Position numbers and translations under genes: made by a program. From Prionace glauca (lineage: Eukaryota > Chordata > Chondrichthyes > Carcharhiniformes > Carcharhinidae), in NCBI GenBank assembly GCA_037974335.1, contig CM075729.1, forward strand, positions 106,108,515-106,172,514: DNA of 64,000 nucleotides, given 5' to 3'. Under the pieces are notes generated by a model. That model was given only the letters and a program-made list of their open reading frames with translations, did no database searches and was not told the DNA's origin. This document shows positions 19,263-29,420 of the stretch, one piece after another. The first letter of the stretch is position 1; each line of letters starts with the position of its first letter.

Positions 19263-19269
19263 TTTTATA
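19263..19269 (-). promoter_or_regulatory. TATA-like box in CR1-B 5' UTR
   Basis: TATAAAA on the minus strand, in a GC-rich leader about 150 bp upstream of the ORF1 start. It could act as an internal promoter element. Sequence evidence only. Confidence 0.4.
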
Positions 19270-19422
19270 CCCCCCGCTTCCCCTTAACGACAATCCCCTG
19301 GCCTAACTTCCGGTACGGAAGCAAACTACACTCTAACAAGCCCCGAGAACCGGAAGTACAGGAAAAAAGCGGTTTTTACTTTAAATCAGTCACTCACCAC
19401 AGCCACAGCCACCAGGTTCAAT

Positions 19423-19722
19423 GCTCCGGAGAACAATGAGCAATAGTACTGCTGCCTCACAGAGCCAGGGGCCTGGGTTTGATTCCCGGTTTGGGTCACT
19501 GTCTGTGTGGAGTTTGCACATTCTCCACGTGTCTGTGTGGGTTTCCTCCAGTGCTCTAGTTTCTTCCCACAGTCCGAAAGATTTGCTGGTTGGGTGCATT
19601 GGCCATGCTGAATTCTCCCTCAGTGTACCCGAACAGGCACCGGAGTGTGATGGCTCGGGATTTTTCACAATAACTTCATCGCATTGTTAATGTAAGCCTA
19701 CTTGTGATAATAAATAAATTTC
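19423..19722 (+). mobile_element. V-SINE with L2-type tail
   Basis: tRNA-like head (B-box GTTTGATTCCC), V-domain (GTGTGGAGTTTGCACATTCTCC), then a tail GTAAGCCTACTTGTGATAATAAATAAA of the L2-like kind. This tail type differs from the CR1-type tail of the copies at 3.1 and 4.1 kb. Confidence 0.9.
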
Positions 19723-19724
19723 TA

Positions 19725-20070
19725 ACTTTTCATTGGGAGAAGAAATCCTTGTTAAATGATCACCCCCTTATTCTGCGACTCTGTCCTCTGATCCTACACT
19801 CTCCCATGAATGGAAACATCCTCCCAACATTTACCCTGTCTAACCCCCTAAGACTCTTATATGTTTGAAACATATCATCGCTCATTCCTCGGAACTCCAA
19901 GGAGCACAGACACAATCTGTTTAATCTTTCCTCATATGGCAATCCCTCTGTGCCCAGGATCATCCGAGTAAATCTCCTCTATACTGCTCCAGTGACAATA
20001 TATTTCCTTAAATAAGGGGCCCAAAACTGTCCACGATATTCTAACTGTGGCCTCACTAATACCGTATCTT
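19725..20070 (-). mobile_element. CR1 fragment
   Basis: The complement encodes MILGTEGLPYEERLNRLCLCSLEF and neighbours, the C-terminal CR1 ORF2 region. Decayed. Confidence 0.75.
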
Positions 20071-20144
20071 GATGGGGATGGTGGGATGCTGCTGATGGAG
20101 GGTGGATGGGAGTGAGGGTGTTTCACTGGGAGCCCGGGGCTGGG

Positions 20145-20182
20145 ATTTATAGGTGCGCACCTCCAATTCCAGCCCCGCCCCC
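20145..20182 (-). promoter_or_regulatory. GC box, CCAAT and TATA cluster, orphan promoter-like
   Basis: Minus strand, 5' to 3': GGGGGCGGGGCT (20171-20182), ATTGG (20163-20167), TATAAAT (20145-20151). Order and spacing suit a core promoter reading toward lower coordinates, but a CR1 fragment begins by 20070 and no exon is visible. Confidence 0.4.
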
Positions 20183-21077
20183 ATGACAGCCGCTCAGGCT
20201 CGCGCTTCCTCACATTCCAACTCCCGAACGTGAGGCACCAACTGCCGCTGCGCGTGAAAGAAATGACAACTCAGGCATCACGGGCTGGGTCTCCCCCTGA
20301 TTCCATACTGCCATCCTCACTGTGCAGGCCCAGGGACACATGGATAATGGACCAACAACAGAAAATGCTGGAAAATCTCAGCAGGTCTGACAGCATCTGT
20401 GGAGAGAGAGACAGAGAGAGAGAGGAGCCAATGTTTGGTCAGAGCTGTGGGTAATCTCATTCTGACCAATGATTGTGTCGGGAAGGAGCTGCCCTCTGCT
20501 CTGTGATTGGCCCAGCAGACTGATTGACAGGTAAGTTCTGGGCGGGATTTCAAACTGATTCTCTCTGATTGTCTGTGAAAAAGTCACTGATCATTCTGGG
20601 AGCCCTGTGTCGGGGCACAGTGTGTTTCATTGTAAATCCACCCTGGAACACTGGATACTGGAAAAGCAGAGCGGTTCCAGGAGTATCTGTGCAGAGAGAA
20701 AAGAATGAACTTTCCCAGTCTGTATCTCTCTAAAGTTGACTGGGATTTTCCGCTGGGAAATGCCGGCTTCATTGGGGGAAATCTGCACCACCGTAAGATC
20801 CCAGCCTAGGCATGGAGAGGCAAACCCCACTGTGAACTGTTTCACCCACCATCAGATGCTGCTGATGCTGATCCGTTCATCATTCATTTTCTGTGTCTGC
20901 ATTAAACAATTACAGCGACTGGGTAATAAACATTTCCACACACTACCCCCGATCCCAGTGAGAGCCATTCACACAGTGATAAACTTCAACAATCCCCCAC
21001 TTTTCCCAATGTCAGAATCCTGTCTGAAACAGAATCAGATTAAACTGGGTCATATTGCACGAATGCACAAATGCAAT
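20183..21077. other. non-coding stretch with a common shark repeat piece
   Basis: 20350-20430 contains CAACAGAAAATGCTGGAAAATC followed by TCTGACAGCATCTGTGGAGAG, a motif of a repeat also seen at 36870-36920. 20440-20580 has several ATTGG motifs. No exon recognised. Confidence 0.4.
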
Positions 21078-21420
21078 AGAACATAGAACATTACAGCACA
21101 AACAGGCCCTTCGGCCCTCGAGTTGTGCCGATCACATCAACCCCACCAATCTATAGACCTATCTATAACCCCCAATCCCATTAAACCCCATATACTCATC
21201 CAGTAGTCTTTTAAAAGACCCCAGCGAGTTCGCCTCCACCACCGATGACGGCAGCCGATTCCATTCACTCACCACCCTCTGAGTGAAAAACGTACCCTTA
21301 ACATCACCTCTGTACTTCCCTCCCCGCACCTTAAATCTGTGTCCTCTCGTAGCGACCATTTCAACCCGGGGAAATAGCCTCTGAGAGTCCACCCTATCTA
21401 TTCCTCTCAACATTTTATAA
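21078..21420 (-). mobile_element. CR1-F 3' fragment
   Basis: Complement encodes YKMLRGIDRVDSQRLFPRVE through to LDEYMGFNGIGGYR, nearly the same as the plus-strand copy at 41.2 kb. It abuts the CR1-A copy head-to-head at 21420/21421. Confidence 0.85.
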
Positions 21421-24283
21421 ATAATGCACGAAGCATTCGGAATAAAGTGGATGAGCTGGTGGCGCAGATCGACACAAATGGATACGATCTGGTGGCCATT
21501 ACAGAGACGTGGCTGCAAGGTGACAGGGACTGGGAGCTGAATGTCCAGGGGTATCAAGTGTTTAGGAAGGATAGGCAGGAGGAAAGAGGGGGTCGCGTAG
21601 CTCTGCTGATTAAGGATAACATCAAGGTGGTAGCAAGGGATAATATTGGAGCCAAGGAGCAGAACGTGGAATCGTTGTGGGTAGAGATTAGGAACAGCAA
21701 GGGGAGGAAGACGCTGGTGGGTGTTGTCTATAGGCCCCCGAATAATGATCTGGAGGTGGGGCAGGCTATTAACACGCAAATAAGTGCGGCGTGCAGGAAT
21801 GGGATGGCCCTAGTTGAGGGGGATTTCAATCTGCGTATTGATTGGTCAACCCATGTTGGTCGCGGTGGGCTCGAGGAGTTTTTGGAATGCTGCCGGGATA
21901 ATTTCCTTGAACAGTGTGTGTTGGAGCCGACGAGGGAACGAGCTATCTTGGATCTGGTGCTGTGTAATGAGGCGGGTAGAATTAGGGACCTTGTGGTGAA
22001 GGATCCTCTTGGGGAGAGTGATCATTGTATGGTGGAGTTTCTGGTGCAGATGGAGGAGGAGAAAGTGGGTTCCCGGACACGCGTCCTTTGTTTGAATAGA
22101 GGGGAGGATTGGCAAATGTGGACTGGGGGAGTGCATTGGAGGGAGGGTCTGCTGAGGAGCAGTGGCGGATCTTTAAGGAGATCTTTCTTGGTGCTCAGCA
22201 GAAATTTATTCCGAGGGTCAAAAAGGACCGTAGGAGGAGAGGTAATAAGCCGTGGATAACAAAGGAGGTGAAGGAAAGTGTTAAATTAAAAGCGGAGGAA
22301 TTTAGAGTTGCTGAGAGCAGTGGGCGAGAAGAGGATTGGGAGAGGTTTAAATGTCAACAAAGATTGACAAAGAAGTTGATAAAGGAGGATAGGAGAAACT
22401 ATGAAGCTGGGCTAGCGCTTAATATAAAAAAGGATAGCAAGAGTTTTTATAAATATATAAAAAGGAAGAGGCTGGCTAGGGTGAACGTTGGTCCTTTAGA
22501 GGATGAGAAAGGGGACCTAGTGGTAGGGGATGGGGATATGGCTAAGGTATTGAATAACTTTTTTGTTTCGGTCTTCACGGAGGAGGACGTGAATAATTTG
22601 CCGGGTGTTAGCGATGGAAAGGTGGTAGGACTGGAGGGTCTTAACGACATTACTGTTACGAGAGAGGCGGTGCTCGACAGACTGGAGGGGCTGATTGTGG
22701 ACAAATCTCCAGGACTGGATGGAATGCATCCGAGGGTTCTGATAGAAATGGCGGAGGTGATAGTGGATGCCTTGGTGGTTATTTTCCAGACATCGCTGGA
22801 TTCCGGGGAAGTGCCGGAAGATTGGAAAATAGCTAATGTTACGCCGTTGTTTAAGAAGGGTGCCAGGCAAAAGGCGGGGAATTATAGGCCAGTTAGTTTA
22901 ACGTCTGTGGTAGGTAAAATGTTAGAATCCATCATTAAGGAGGAAATTGCATCTTGAAGGGAATTGCTTGATAGAGTAGACGCAGCACGGTTTCATTAAA
23001 GGGAAGTCGTGTCTGACAAATTTACTGGAGTTCTATGAGGATGTGACTAGGGCAGTGGATAGAGAAGAACCAGTGGATGTGGTCTTTCTGGATTTTCAGA
23101 AGGCGTTTGACAAAGTACATCATAAGAGGTTATTGCAGAAGGTCAGGGGACTTGGAGTTGGGGGTAGGGTATTAGCGTGGATAGAGGATTGGTTGTCAAA
23201 TAGGAGGCAGAGAGTGGGGGTCAACGGGTGCTATTCGGATTGGCGGATGGTGACTAGTGGAGTGCCCCAGGGGTCGGTGCTGGGGCCTCAGCTTTTTACC
23301 ATTTATATAGATGATCTGGAGGAGGGAACCAAGTGTAAGGTGTCGAAATTTGCGGATGACACCAAGATTGGGGGAAAGGCAAATTGTGCGGAGGGTGTGG
23401 AGAGTCTGCAGAAGGATCTAGATAGGCTGGGCGAATGGGCCAGGAAATGGCAAATGGAATTTAATGTTGGCAAGTGTGAGGTGGTCCACTTTGGAAGGAA
23501 TAATGGTAGGAAGGACTATTACTTACGGGGCGAAAAACTGCAGCAGGCGACGGTGCAGAGGGACCTCGGGGTCCTTGTGCATGAGTCACAAAAACCCAGC
23601 TTGCAGGTGCAGCAGGTGGTCAGGAAGGCGAATGGGATGCTGGCCTTCATAGCGAGGGGGATTGAATATAAAAGTAGGGAGGTCTTGCTGCGGCTGTATA
23701 GGGCATTGGTGAGGCCGCAGCTGGAGTACTGTGTGCAGTTTTGGGCGCCGCACCAGCGCAAAGATATTTTGGCCTTGGAGGGAGTGCAGAGGAGGTTTAC
23801 TAGGCTGATACCGGAGTTGAGGGGGTTGAGCTATGAGGAAAGGCTGAATAAACTAGGCTTGTACTCGTTAGAGTTTAGAAGAATGAGGGGAGATCTCATT
23901 AAGACGTATAAGATGATGAATGGGATGGATAGGGTAGAGGTGGAGAGACTCTTCCCACTCAAAAAAGACAGTAGGACTAGGGAGCACAGCCTCAAGATAA
24001 AAGGGGGGAGTTTTAGAACGGAGTTGAGGAGGAACTTCTTCACTCAAAGGGTGGTGAATCTCTGGAATTCTCTGCCCGCTGAAGTGGTGGAGGCTGCCTC
24101 GCTAAATATTTTTAAGACGCGGGTTGATGGGTTTTTGATAAGAGAAGGGATTAAGGGTTATGGGGAGAGGGCCGGAAAGTGGAACTGAGCCACGACAGAT
24201 CAGCCATGATCTTATTGAATGGCGGGGCAGTCTCGAAGGGCCAGATGGCCTACTCCTGCTCCTATTTCTTCTGTTCTTATGTA
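21421..24283 (+). mobile_element. CR1-A LINE copy, 5'-truncated, ORF2 broken
   Basis: Starts inside the endonuclease (NARSIRNKVDEL) and runs to the TTCTTATG end near 24283. ORF2 is broken by a deletion-type frameshift near 22105 (between CLNRGE and ANVDWG) and another near 22955 (after KEEIA, at the RHLEGN region). Remaining frames: 21447-22100, 22109-22957, 23043-24188. The RT motifs [18 protein letters not shown] and FADDTKIGG are intact in the last frame. Confidence 0.92.
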
Positions 24284-24379
24284 ATATTGATGCTGCAGAT
24301 CTCAGAGCAGTGAATAAACACAGAATCAGTCACTCGGGACTGGTCTGTTATTTATCATCATAACCAGGAAAGATGTGAT

Positions 24380-25125
24380 GTGAATTGTGGATTGAAAAGG
24401 AGAGAAAGAGTGATATTTGGGAGTATGAAGTGTGAGACTATGGGGGCAGAGTCCGGGGGGAGCAGTCACTGTATGAACAGTCTGACTGTCAAACAGGGAG
24501 ATGGACAATCCAGAGCAGGATCTCCACTGTCCTTCACACAGCTTATTAATCAGCCCTTTCCTAATACTCACCAGGATGCGGATGGTCTGAGATAACCTAA
24601 CCTATTCAACCATGAGGGCATCACAGCTGAGCCTGGGGTGGGTGAAACACAGATTAACCTTCTTCTCTCCAGAGCATTTTGAAGACTTTAGACCAGGAGC
24701 GATGAAGCTGTTTTGCATCTCCCAATCGATGTGAAAGTTAAAATTGTCCATTTGAAGCATTTTCCATTTGCTCCAAGCTTCTCTGCTCTCGGGGTTTGTA
24801 CCTCCTGCTGTCCAGGAGAGCTGAACACCAATCCTATCAGATTCTTCCACACTGTGCTGTCTTCAATGGTGTCAAATATCAGGCTGGCTGTATAACAGTG
24901 TCTGAGCAAACATCACCCATTTCAAACTCTCACCAAAAGATTCAAATTCACCCCAGAGAGAGTGAGAATGGAAGAGGGAATTCTGTACTTACCGGGAGAG
25001 ACCCAGGAAAAACACTGGGAGATGGAGAAAAGGATCTGCAACATTCTGGGAATCCACTATCCCAATTCCAATCAGTGACTGGGAATTAAACATTCGAAGG
25101 AGGAAACTAATATTGTTTATTGTGA
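24380..25125 (-). repeat. class I 5' duplicon copy, direct paralogue of 46.7-47.5 kb
   Basis: Closely similar to 46710-47465 over its whole length, in the same orientation. It contains leader exon L2 and start-of-intron sequence. It is cut at 25125 by a CR1-A insertion. Confidence 0.85.
24993..25044 (-). CDS. MHC class I leader exon L2, orphan
   Basis: A 52-nt exon encoding MLQILFSISQCFSWVSP with donor CCCG|GTAAGTACAG, phase 1. Two Gln residues (3 and 10) break the hydrophobic core relative to L1 and L4, which may weaken the signal peptide; Gln10 is shared with L3. In the minus direction a CR1-A copy begins at 24283 and no alpha domain exon follows. Upstream, a second CR1-A (25126-26964) separates the leader from its likely promoter. 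Best read as a relic first exon. Confidence 0.7.
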
Positions 25126-26964
25126 TTGGAAAAGGAAGAGGCTGGCTAGGGTGAACGTTGGTCCTTTAGAGGATGAGAAAGGGGAGCTAGTGGTAGGGGA
25201 TGGGGATATGGCTAAGGTCTTGAATAACTTTTTTGTTTCGGTCTTCACGGAGGACGTGAATAATTTGCCGGGTGTTAGCGATGGAAAGGTGGTAGGAATG
25301 GAGGGTCTTAATGACATTACTGTTACTAGAGAGGTGGTGCTCGACAGACTGGAGCGGCTGATTGTGGACAAGTCTCCAGGACCGGATGGAATGCATCCGA
25401 GGGTTCTGAAAGAAATGGCGGAGGTGATAGTGGATGCCTTGGTGGTTATTTTCCAGACGTCGCTGGATTCCGGGGAAGTGCCGGAAGATTGGAAAACGGC
25501 TAATGTTACGCCGTTGTTTAAGAAGGGTGCCAGGCAAAAGGCGGGGAATTATAGGCCGGTTAGTTTAACGTCTGTGGTAGGTAAAATGTTAGAATCCGTC
25601 ATTAAGGAGGAAATAGCGAGGCATCTTGAGGGGAATTGCTTGATAGGGCGGACGCAACACGGTTTCATTAAAGGGAAGTCGTGTCTGACAAATTTACTGG
25701 AGTTCTATGAGGATGTGTCTAGGGCAGTGGATAGAGGAGAGCCGGTGGATGTGGTCTTTCTGGATTTTCAGAAGGCGTTTGACAAGGTACCTCACAAGAG
25801 GTTATTGCAGAAGGTCAGGGGACATGGAGTTGGGGGTAGGGTGTTAGCGTGGATAGAGGATTGGTTGTCAAATAGGAGGCAGAGAGTGGGGGTCAATGGG
25901 TGCTATTCGGATTGGCGGTTGGTGACTAGTGGGGTGCCCCAGGGGTCGGTGCTGGGGCCTCAGCTATTTACCATTTATATAGATGATCTGGAGGAGGGAA
26001 CCGAGTGCAGGGTGTCGAAATTTGCTGATGACACCAAGATTGGGGGAAAGGCAAATTGTGAGGAGGGTGTGGAGAGTCTGCAGAAGGATCTAGATAGGCT
26101 GGGCGAATGAGCCAGGAAATGGCAAATGGAATTTAATGTTGGCAAGTGTGAGGTGGTCCACTTTGGTAGGAGGAATGGTAGGAAGGACTATTACTTACGT
26201 GGCGAAAAACTGCAGCAGGCGACGGTGCAGAGGGACCTCGGGGTCCTTGTGCATGAGTCGCAAAAACCCAGCTTGCAGGTGCAGCAGGTGGTCAGGAAGG
26301 CGAATGGGATGCTGGCCTTCATAGCGAGGGGGATTGAATATAAAAGTAGGGAGGTCTTGCTGCAGCTGCAGCTGTATAGGGCATTGGTGAGGCCGCAGCT
26401 GGAGTACTGTGTGCAGTTTTGGGCGCCGCACCTGCGCAAGGATATTTTGGCCCTGGAGGGACTGCAGAGGAGGTTTACTAGGCTGATACCGGAGTTGAGG
26501 GGATTGAGCTATGAGGAGAGGCTGAATAAACTAGGCTTGTACTCGTTAGAGTTTAGAAGAATGAGGGGAGATCTCATTGAGACGTATAAGATGATGAATG
26601 GGATGGATAGGATAGAGGTGGAGAGACTCTTCCCGCTCAAAAAAGACAGTAGGACTAGGGGGCACAGCCTCAAGATAAAGGGGAGGCGGTTTAGAACAGA
26701 GTTGAGGAGGAACTTCTTCACTCAAAGGGTGGTGAATCTCTGGAATTCTCTGCCCGTTGAAGTGGTGGAGGCTGCCTCGCTAAATATTTTTAAGGATCGG
26801 GTTGATGGGTTCTTGATAAGAGAAGGGATTAAGGGTTATGGGGAGAGGGCGGGAATGTGGAACTGAGCCACGACAGATCAGCCATGATCTTATTGAATGG
26901 CGGGGCAGGCTCGAAGGGCTAGATGGCCTACTCCTGCTCCTATTTCTTCTGTTCTTATGTTCTT
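25126..26964 (+). mobile_element. CR1-A LINE copy, strongly 5'-truncated
   Basis: Starts in the linker before RT (KRKRLARMNVG-like) and ends at TTCTTATGTTCTT near 26964. One TGG-to-TGA change at 26108-26110 (GEWARKW becomes GE-stop-ARKW) splits the RT frame into 25151-26110 and 26126-26866. The insertion site is visible as an uninterrupted GATTGGAAAACACA at 47461-47474 in the paralogous segment. Confidence 0.92.
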
Positions 26965-27109
26965 AAAACACAAAAAAAATGTTGATAAGGACTCCAGTTC
27001 CCTGTCTTTATTAAAATGTGATCAATTCCCTGAAGTTAAGCCACACAACCATCGGGTGATTGATTGATTGGTGTTGCAAAAAGGGCTGATGAAAGGGAAA
27101 GAATTTCTA
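26965..27109 (-). promoter_or_regulatory. displaced distal promoter of leader L2 (likely)
   Basis: Begins AAAACACA, as does the L3 flank at 47466. It contains TGATCAATTCCCTGAAGTTAAG, comparable to TGATCATTTCCGGAACTTAAA at 47570, and ATTGG (a CCAAT box on the minus strand) near 27066-27070. Homology is by eye and patchy. Confidence 0.45.
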
Positions 27110-27245
27110 ACATTTATTTATTTTCCACAAGTAGGCTTACATTAATACTGCAATGAAGTTACTGTGAAAATCCCCAAGCTGCCACACTCCGGCACCTGTT
27201 CAGGTACACTGAGGGAGAATTTAGCATGGCTAATTCACCTGTCCT
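27110..27245 (-). mobile_element. V-SINE 3' fragment
   Basis: Complement of the L2-type V-SINE tail (TTATTTTCCACAAGTAGGCTTACATT, then CTGAGGGAGAATTTAGCATGG). The head is missing. Confidence 0.75.
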
Positions 27246-27849
27246 GTGACCAGTTATCAGGAAATTGTCCATTTCCAGTTCCGACACTTCCATGTTGAGT
27301 TTCCTCCCCCATCAGGAATGGACATAAAAAGGGGCTTGAAAATTATGAAGAAGCCACTCTGCAGACAACCATCATTTTAGCCACTGCAGGCTTTGGGCCC
27401 AGTCAGGGTACAGACTGTTAGACTTATTAAAAACCTTGTTAAACTGCAATTTTTCTAGTCCGCTTTAGGTTTCCCAATTTAAAATTGAGCAGACGATTGG
27501 TCTGGTGTGAGTGCCCAGCAGTTGGCCAGGAAGGACAGTCCTCCCACTGTCCCTTTCAGCTTGCCTGGCTGTAAGAGCAGGCACAGTTTGCCCTGTAGAT
27601 GGACATTCCCCTCCCCTCACCACACTCCCCCTCACCCTCATTATGGAGGCCTGGCTTCTTTCCTGGTTTATTTTGATGTTTCTCTGAAGTGACTAACATG
27701 GACCTTCCTGTTGAAGCAGTTTCTCAGTTACACACCTTGTACTGCAGCTTGTCGAAAGCTGGCGGAATCTGGATTGGCTGTTGGGGAGCCTGTCCACTAC
27801 TCTTAATTGTGAGGGAAATGGTTTCGATGCCAATTGTAAATGTTCCCCC
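27246..27849. other. no feature recognised
   Basis: Non-repetitive-looking sequence with no convincing exon or repeat. Confidence 0.3.
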
Positions 27850-28135
27850 ACAGAAAATCCTTAACTGTGACCTGTATCTGTGTGTGTACACCTCTCTTTG
27901 TGACTGTGAGTATGTCTGTACATGAGCGTACTGTTTCCATTTGTGTGCGTATATAAGCATGTTTGTGCTTATTTGCGCACCAGTGTGCGTGCGTGTCTGT
28001 GTGTGCGTATGTATCTTTGTGTCTGTGTGTTTACATGTCTCTGTTTGTGTGTTCATGTGTGTGCTTACATATGTCTGTGTGTATGTGTGTGTGTGCGCGC
28101 GCGCGCTGGTATATATGTATATGCTTACGTGAGGG
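27850..28135. repeat. degenerate TG/CA microsatellite
   Basis: TG-rich run ending in TGTGTGTGTGCGCGCGCGCGC (28085-28106), an alternating purine-pyrimidine tract. Confidence 0.85.
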
Positions 28136-28584
28136 TGTATGTGCATCCTCACTCCATAACTCATTCAATTATCAGTTAACATTTAAATGAAAAACTTGCA
28201 ACAATTCTACAAACCCTGTAAGACTGTTAAATTATTCAATTTCTTTCCAGTTGCTTCTATTTTAGCCTCAATGGGATGTGAAAATTACCGGCTAGGCCAG
28301 CATTTATTGCCCATCCAGAGTTGCCCTTCACAATACTGTTAAAGTGGGAGTTCCAGGGTTTTGACCCAGTGACGGTGAAGGAATAACAGATATATTTCCA
28401 AGTTAGGGTGGTGTGTGGCTTGGAGCGGAACCTCCAGGTAGTGTGTGTTCCCAAGTATCTGCTGTCCTTCTCCTTCAAGGTGCTAATGGGTTTATAAGAT
28501 GCTGCCCAGGGAGCCTTGGTGAGTTCCTGCAGTGAATCTTATAGATGATTCACACATCTCCACTGTGTATCAGTGGTGGAGGGC

Positions 28585-28912
28585 TTGAATCATAGAATCC
28601 TCCAGTGCAGAAGGAGGCCTTTTGGTCCATCGAGTCTGCACTGAATGCAATCCCACACTGGCCCCATCCCCATTAACTCATTCATTTAGCCACACTAATC
28701 CCCATGACACAAAGGGGTTATTTAGCCTGGCCAGTCCAGTTCACCCGCACATCTTTGGACTATGGGAGGAAATCGGAGCACCCAGAGGAAACACATGCAG
28801 ACACGGGGAGAATGTGCAAACTTCACACAGAGAGAGACCCAAGACGGGAATCAAACCCGGGTCCCTGGGTGCTGTGAGGCAGCAGTACTAACCACTGTTC
28901 CACCATGCTGTT
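28585..28912 (-). mobile_element. V-SINE inserted in LINE
   Basis: Complement of a complete V-SINE: tail CATAGAATCCTCCAGTGCAG, V-domain at 28755-28835, B-box GGGAATCAAACCC near 28848, head ending near 28912. Confidence 0.9.
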
Positions 28913-29027
28913 CCTTGTGGAAAGGGTAGCAATGAAGTGTGCTGCTTTATCCTGAATAGTGTCTGTTGAGTTTCTTGAGTATTTTTAGAGCTGCACTTAT
29001 CGAGGCAAGTGGAGAGAATTCCATTAC

Positions 29028-29420
29028 ACAGAAACATAGAAAACAGAAGTAGGAGCAGGTTATTCCACCCTTCGAGACTTTTCACCATTCATTATGATCA
29101 TGGCTGATCATCAAATTCAATATCCTGATCCTCTTTCCCCCATAACCCTAAATCCCAAAAGGCCCAAAAGCTCCATCTAATTTATTCTTAAAGTCAGATA
29201 ATGTTTTGGCCTCACCTACTTTCTGTGGTACTGAATTCCTCACATTCACCATTCTCAGGGGAAAGAAATTTCTCCTCACATCAAACTATGACCCCTAGTT
29301 CTGGACTCCCCCACATTTGGAACATTCTTTCTGAATCTACCCTGTCTAATCCTGTGAGAATTTTATAAGTTTCAATGAGATCCCCTCTCACTCTTCTAAA
29401 CTCCAATGAATACAATCCTC
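29028..29420 (-). mobile_element. CR1 3' fragment inserted in LINE
   Basis: Plus strand reads AACATAGAAAACAGAAGTAGG (the complement of a CR1 3' end), then the complement of the ORF2 C-terminus (TTCTCCTCACATCAAACTATG, CAATGAGATCCCCTCTCAC). Confidence 0.75.

Larger units (their letters stand above)
14852..19395 (-). mobile_element. nearly complete CR1-B LINE
   Basis: About 4.5 kb, with a 5' UTR (19112-19395) containing a TATA-like box, ORF1, ORF2, and a 3' UTR ending in TTCTTTG repeats (complement CAAAGAACAAAGAAC at 14854). It is the most complete LINE in the window. The 5' boundary near 19395 is estimated from where similarity to a LINE leader seems to stop; I could not define a target-site duplication. 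Confidence 0.88.

Noticed and set aside
19450-19500. tRNA gene from A-box/B-box-like heads here and at the other SINEs
   Set aside because: The cloverleaf is not complete and every instance continues into the V-SINE domain; these are SINE heads.
20736-21086. A 116-codon plus-strand frame between repeats
   Set aside because: No domain, no splice signals and ordinary composition; length is within chance expectation.
27922-28190. Cys/Val-rich plus-strand frames and a His/Thr-rich minus-strand frame
   Set aside because: Caused by a degenerate TG repeat.
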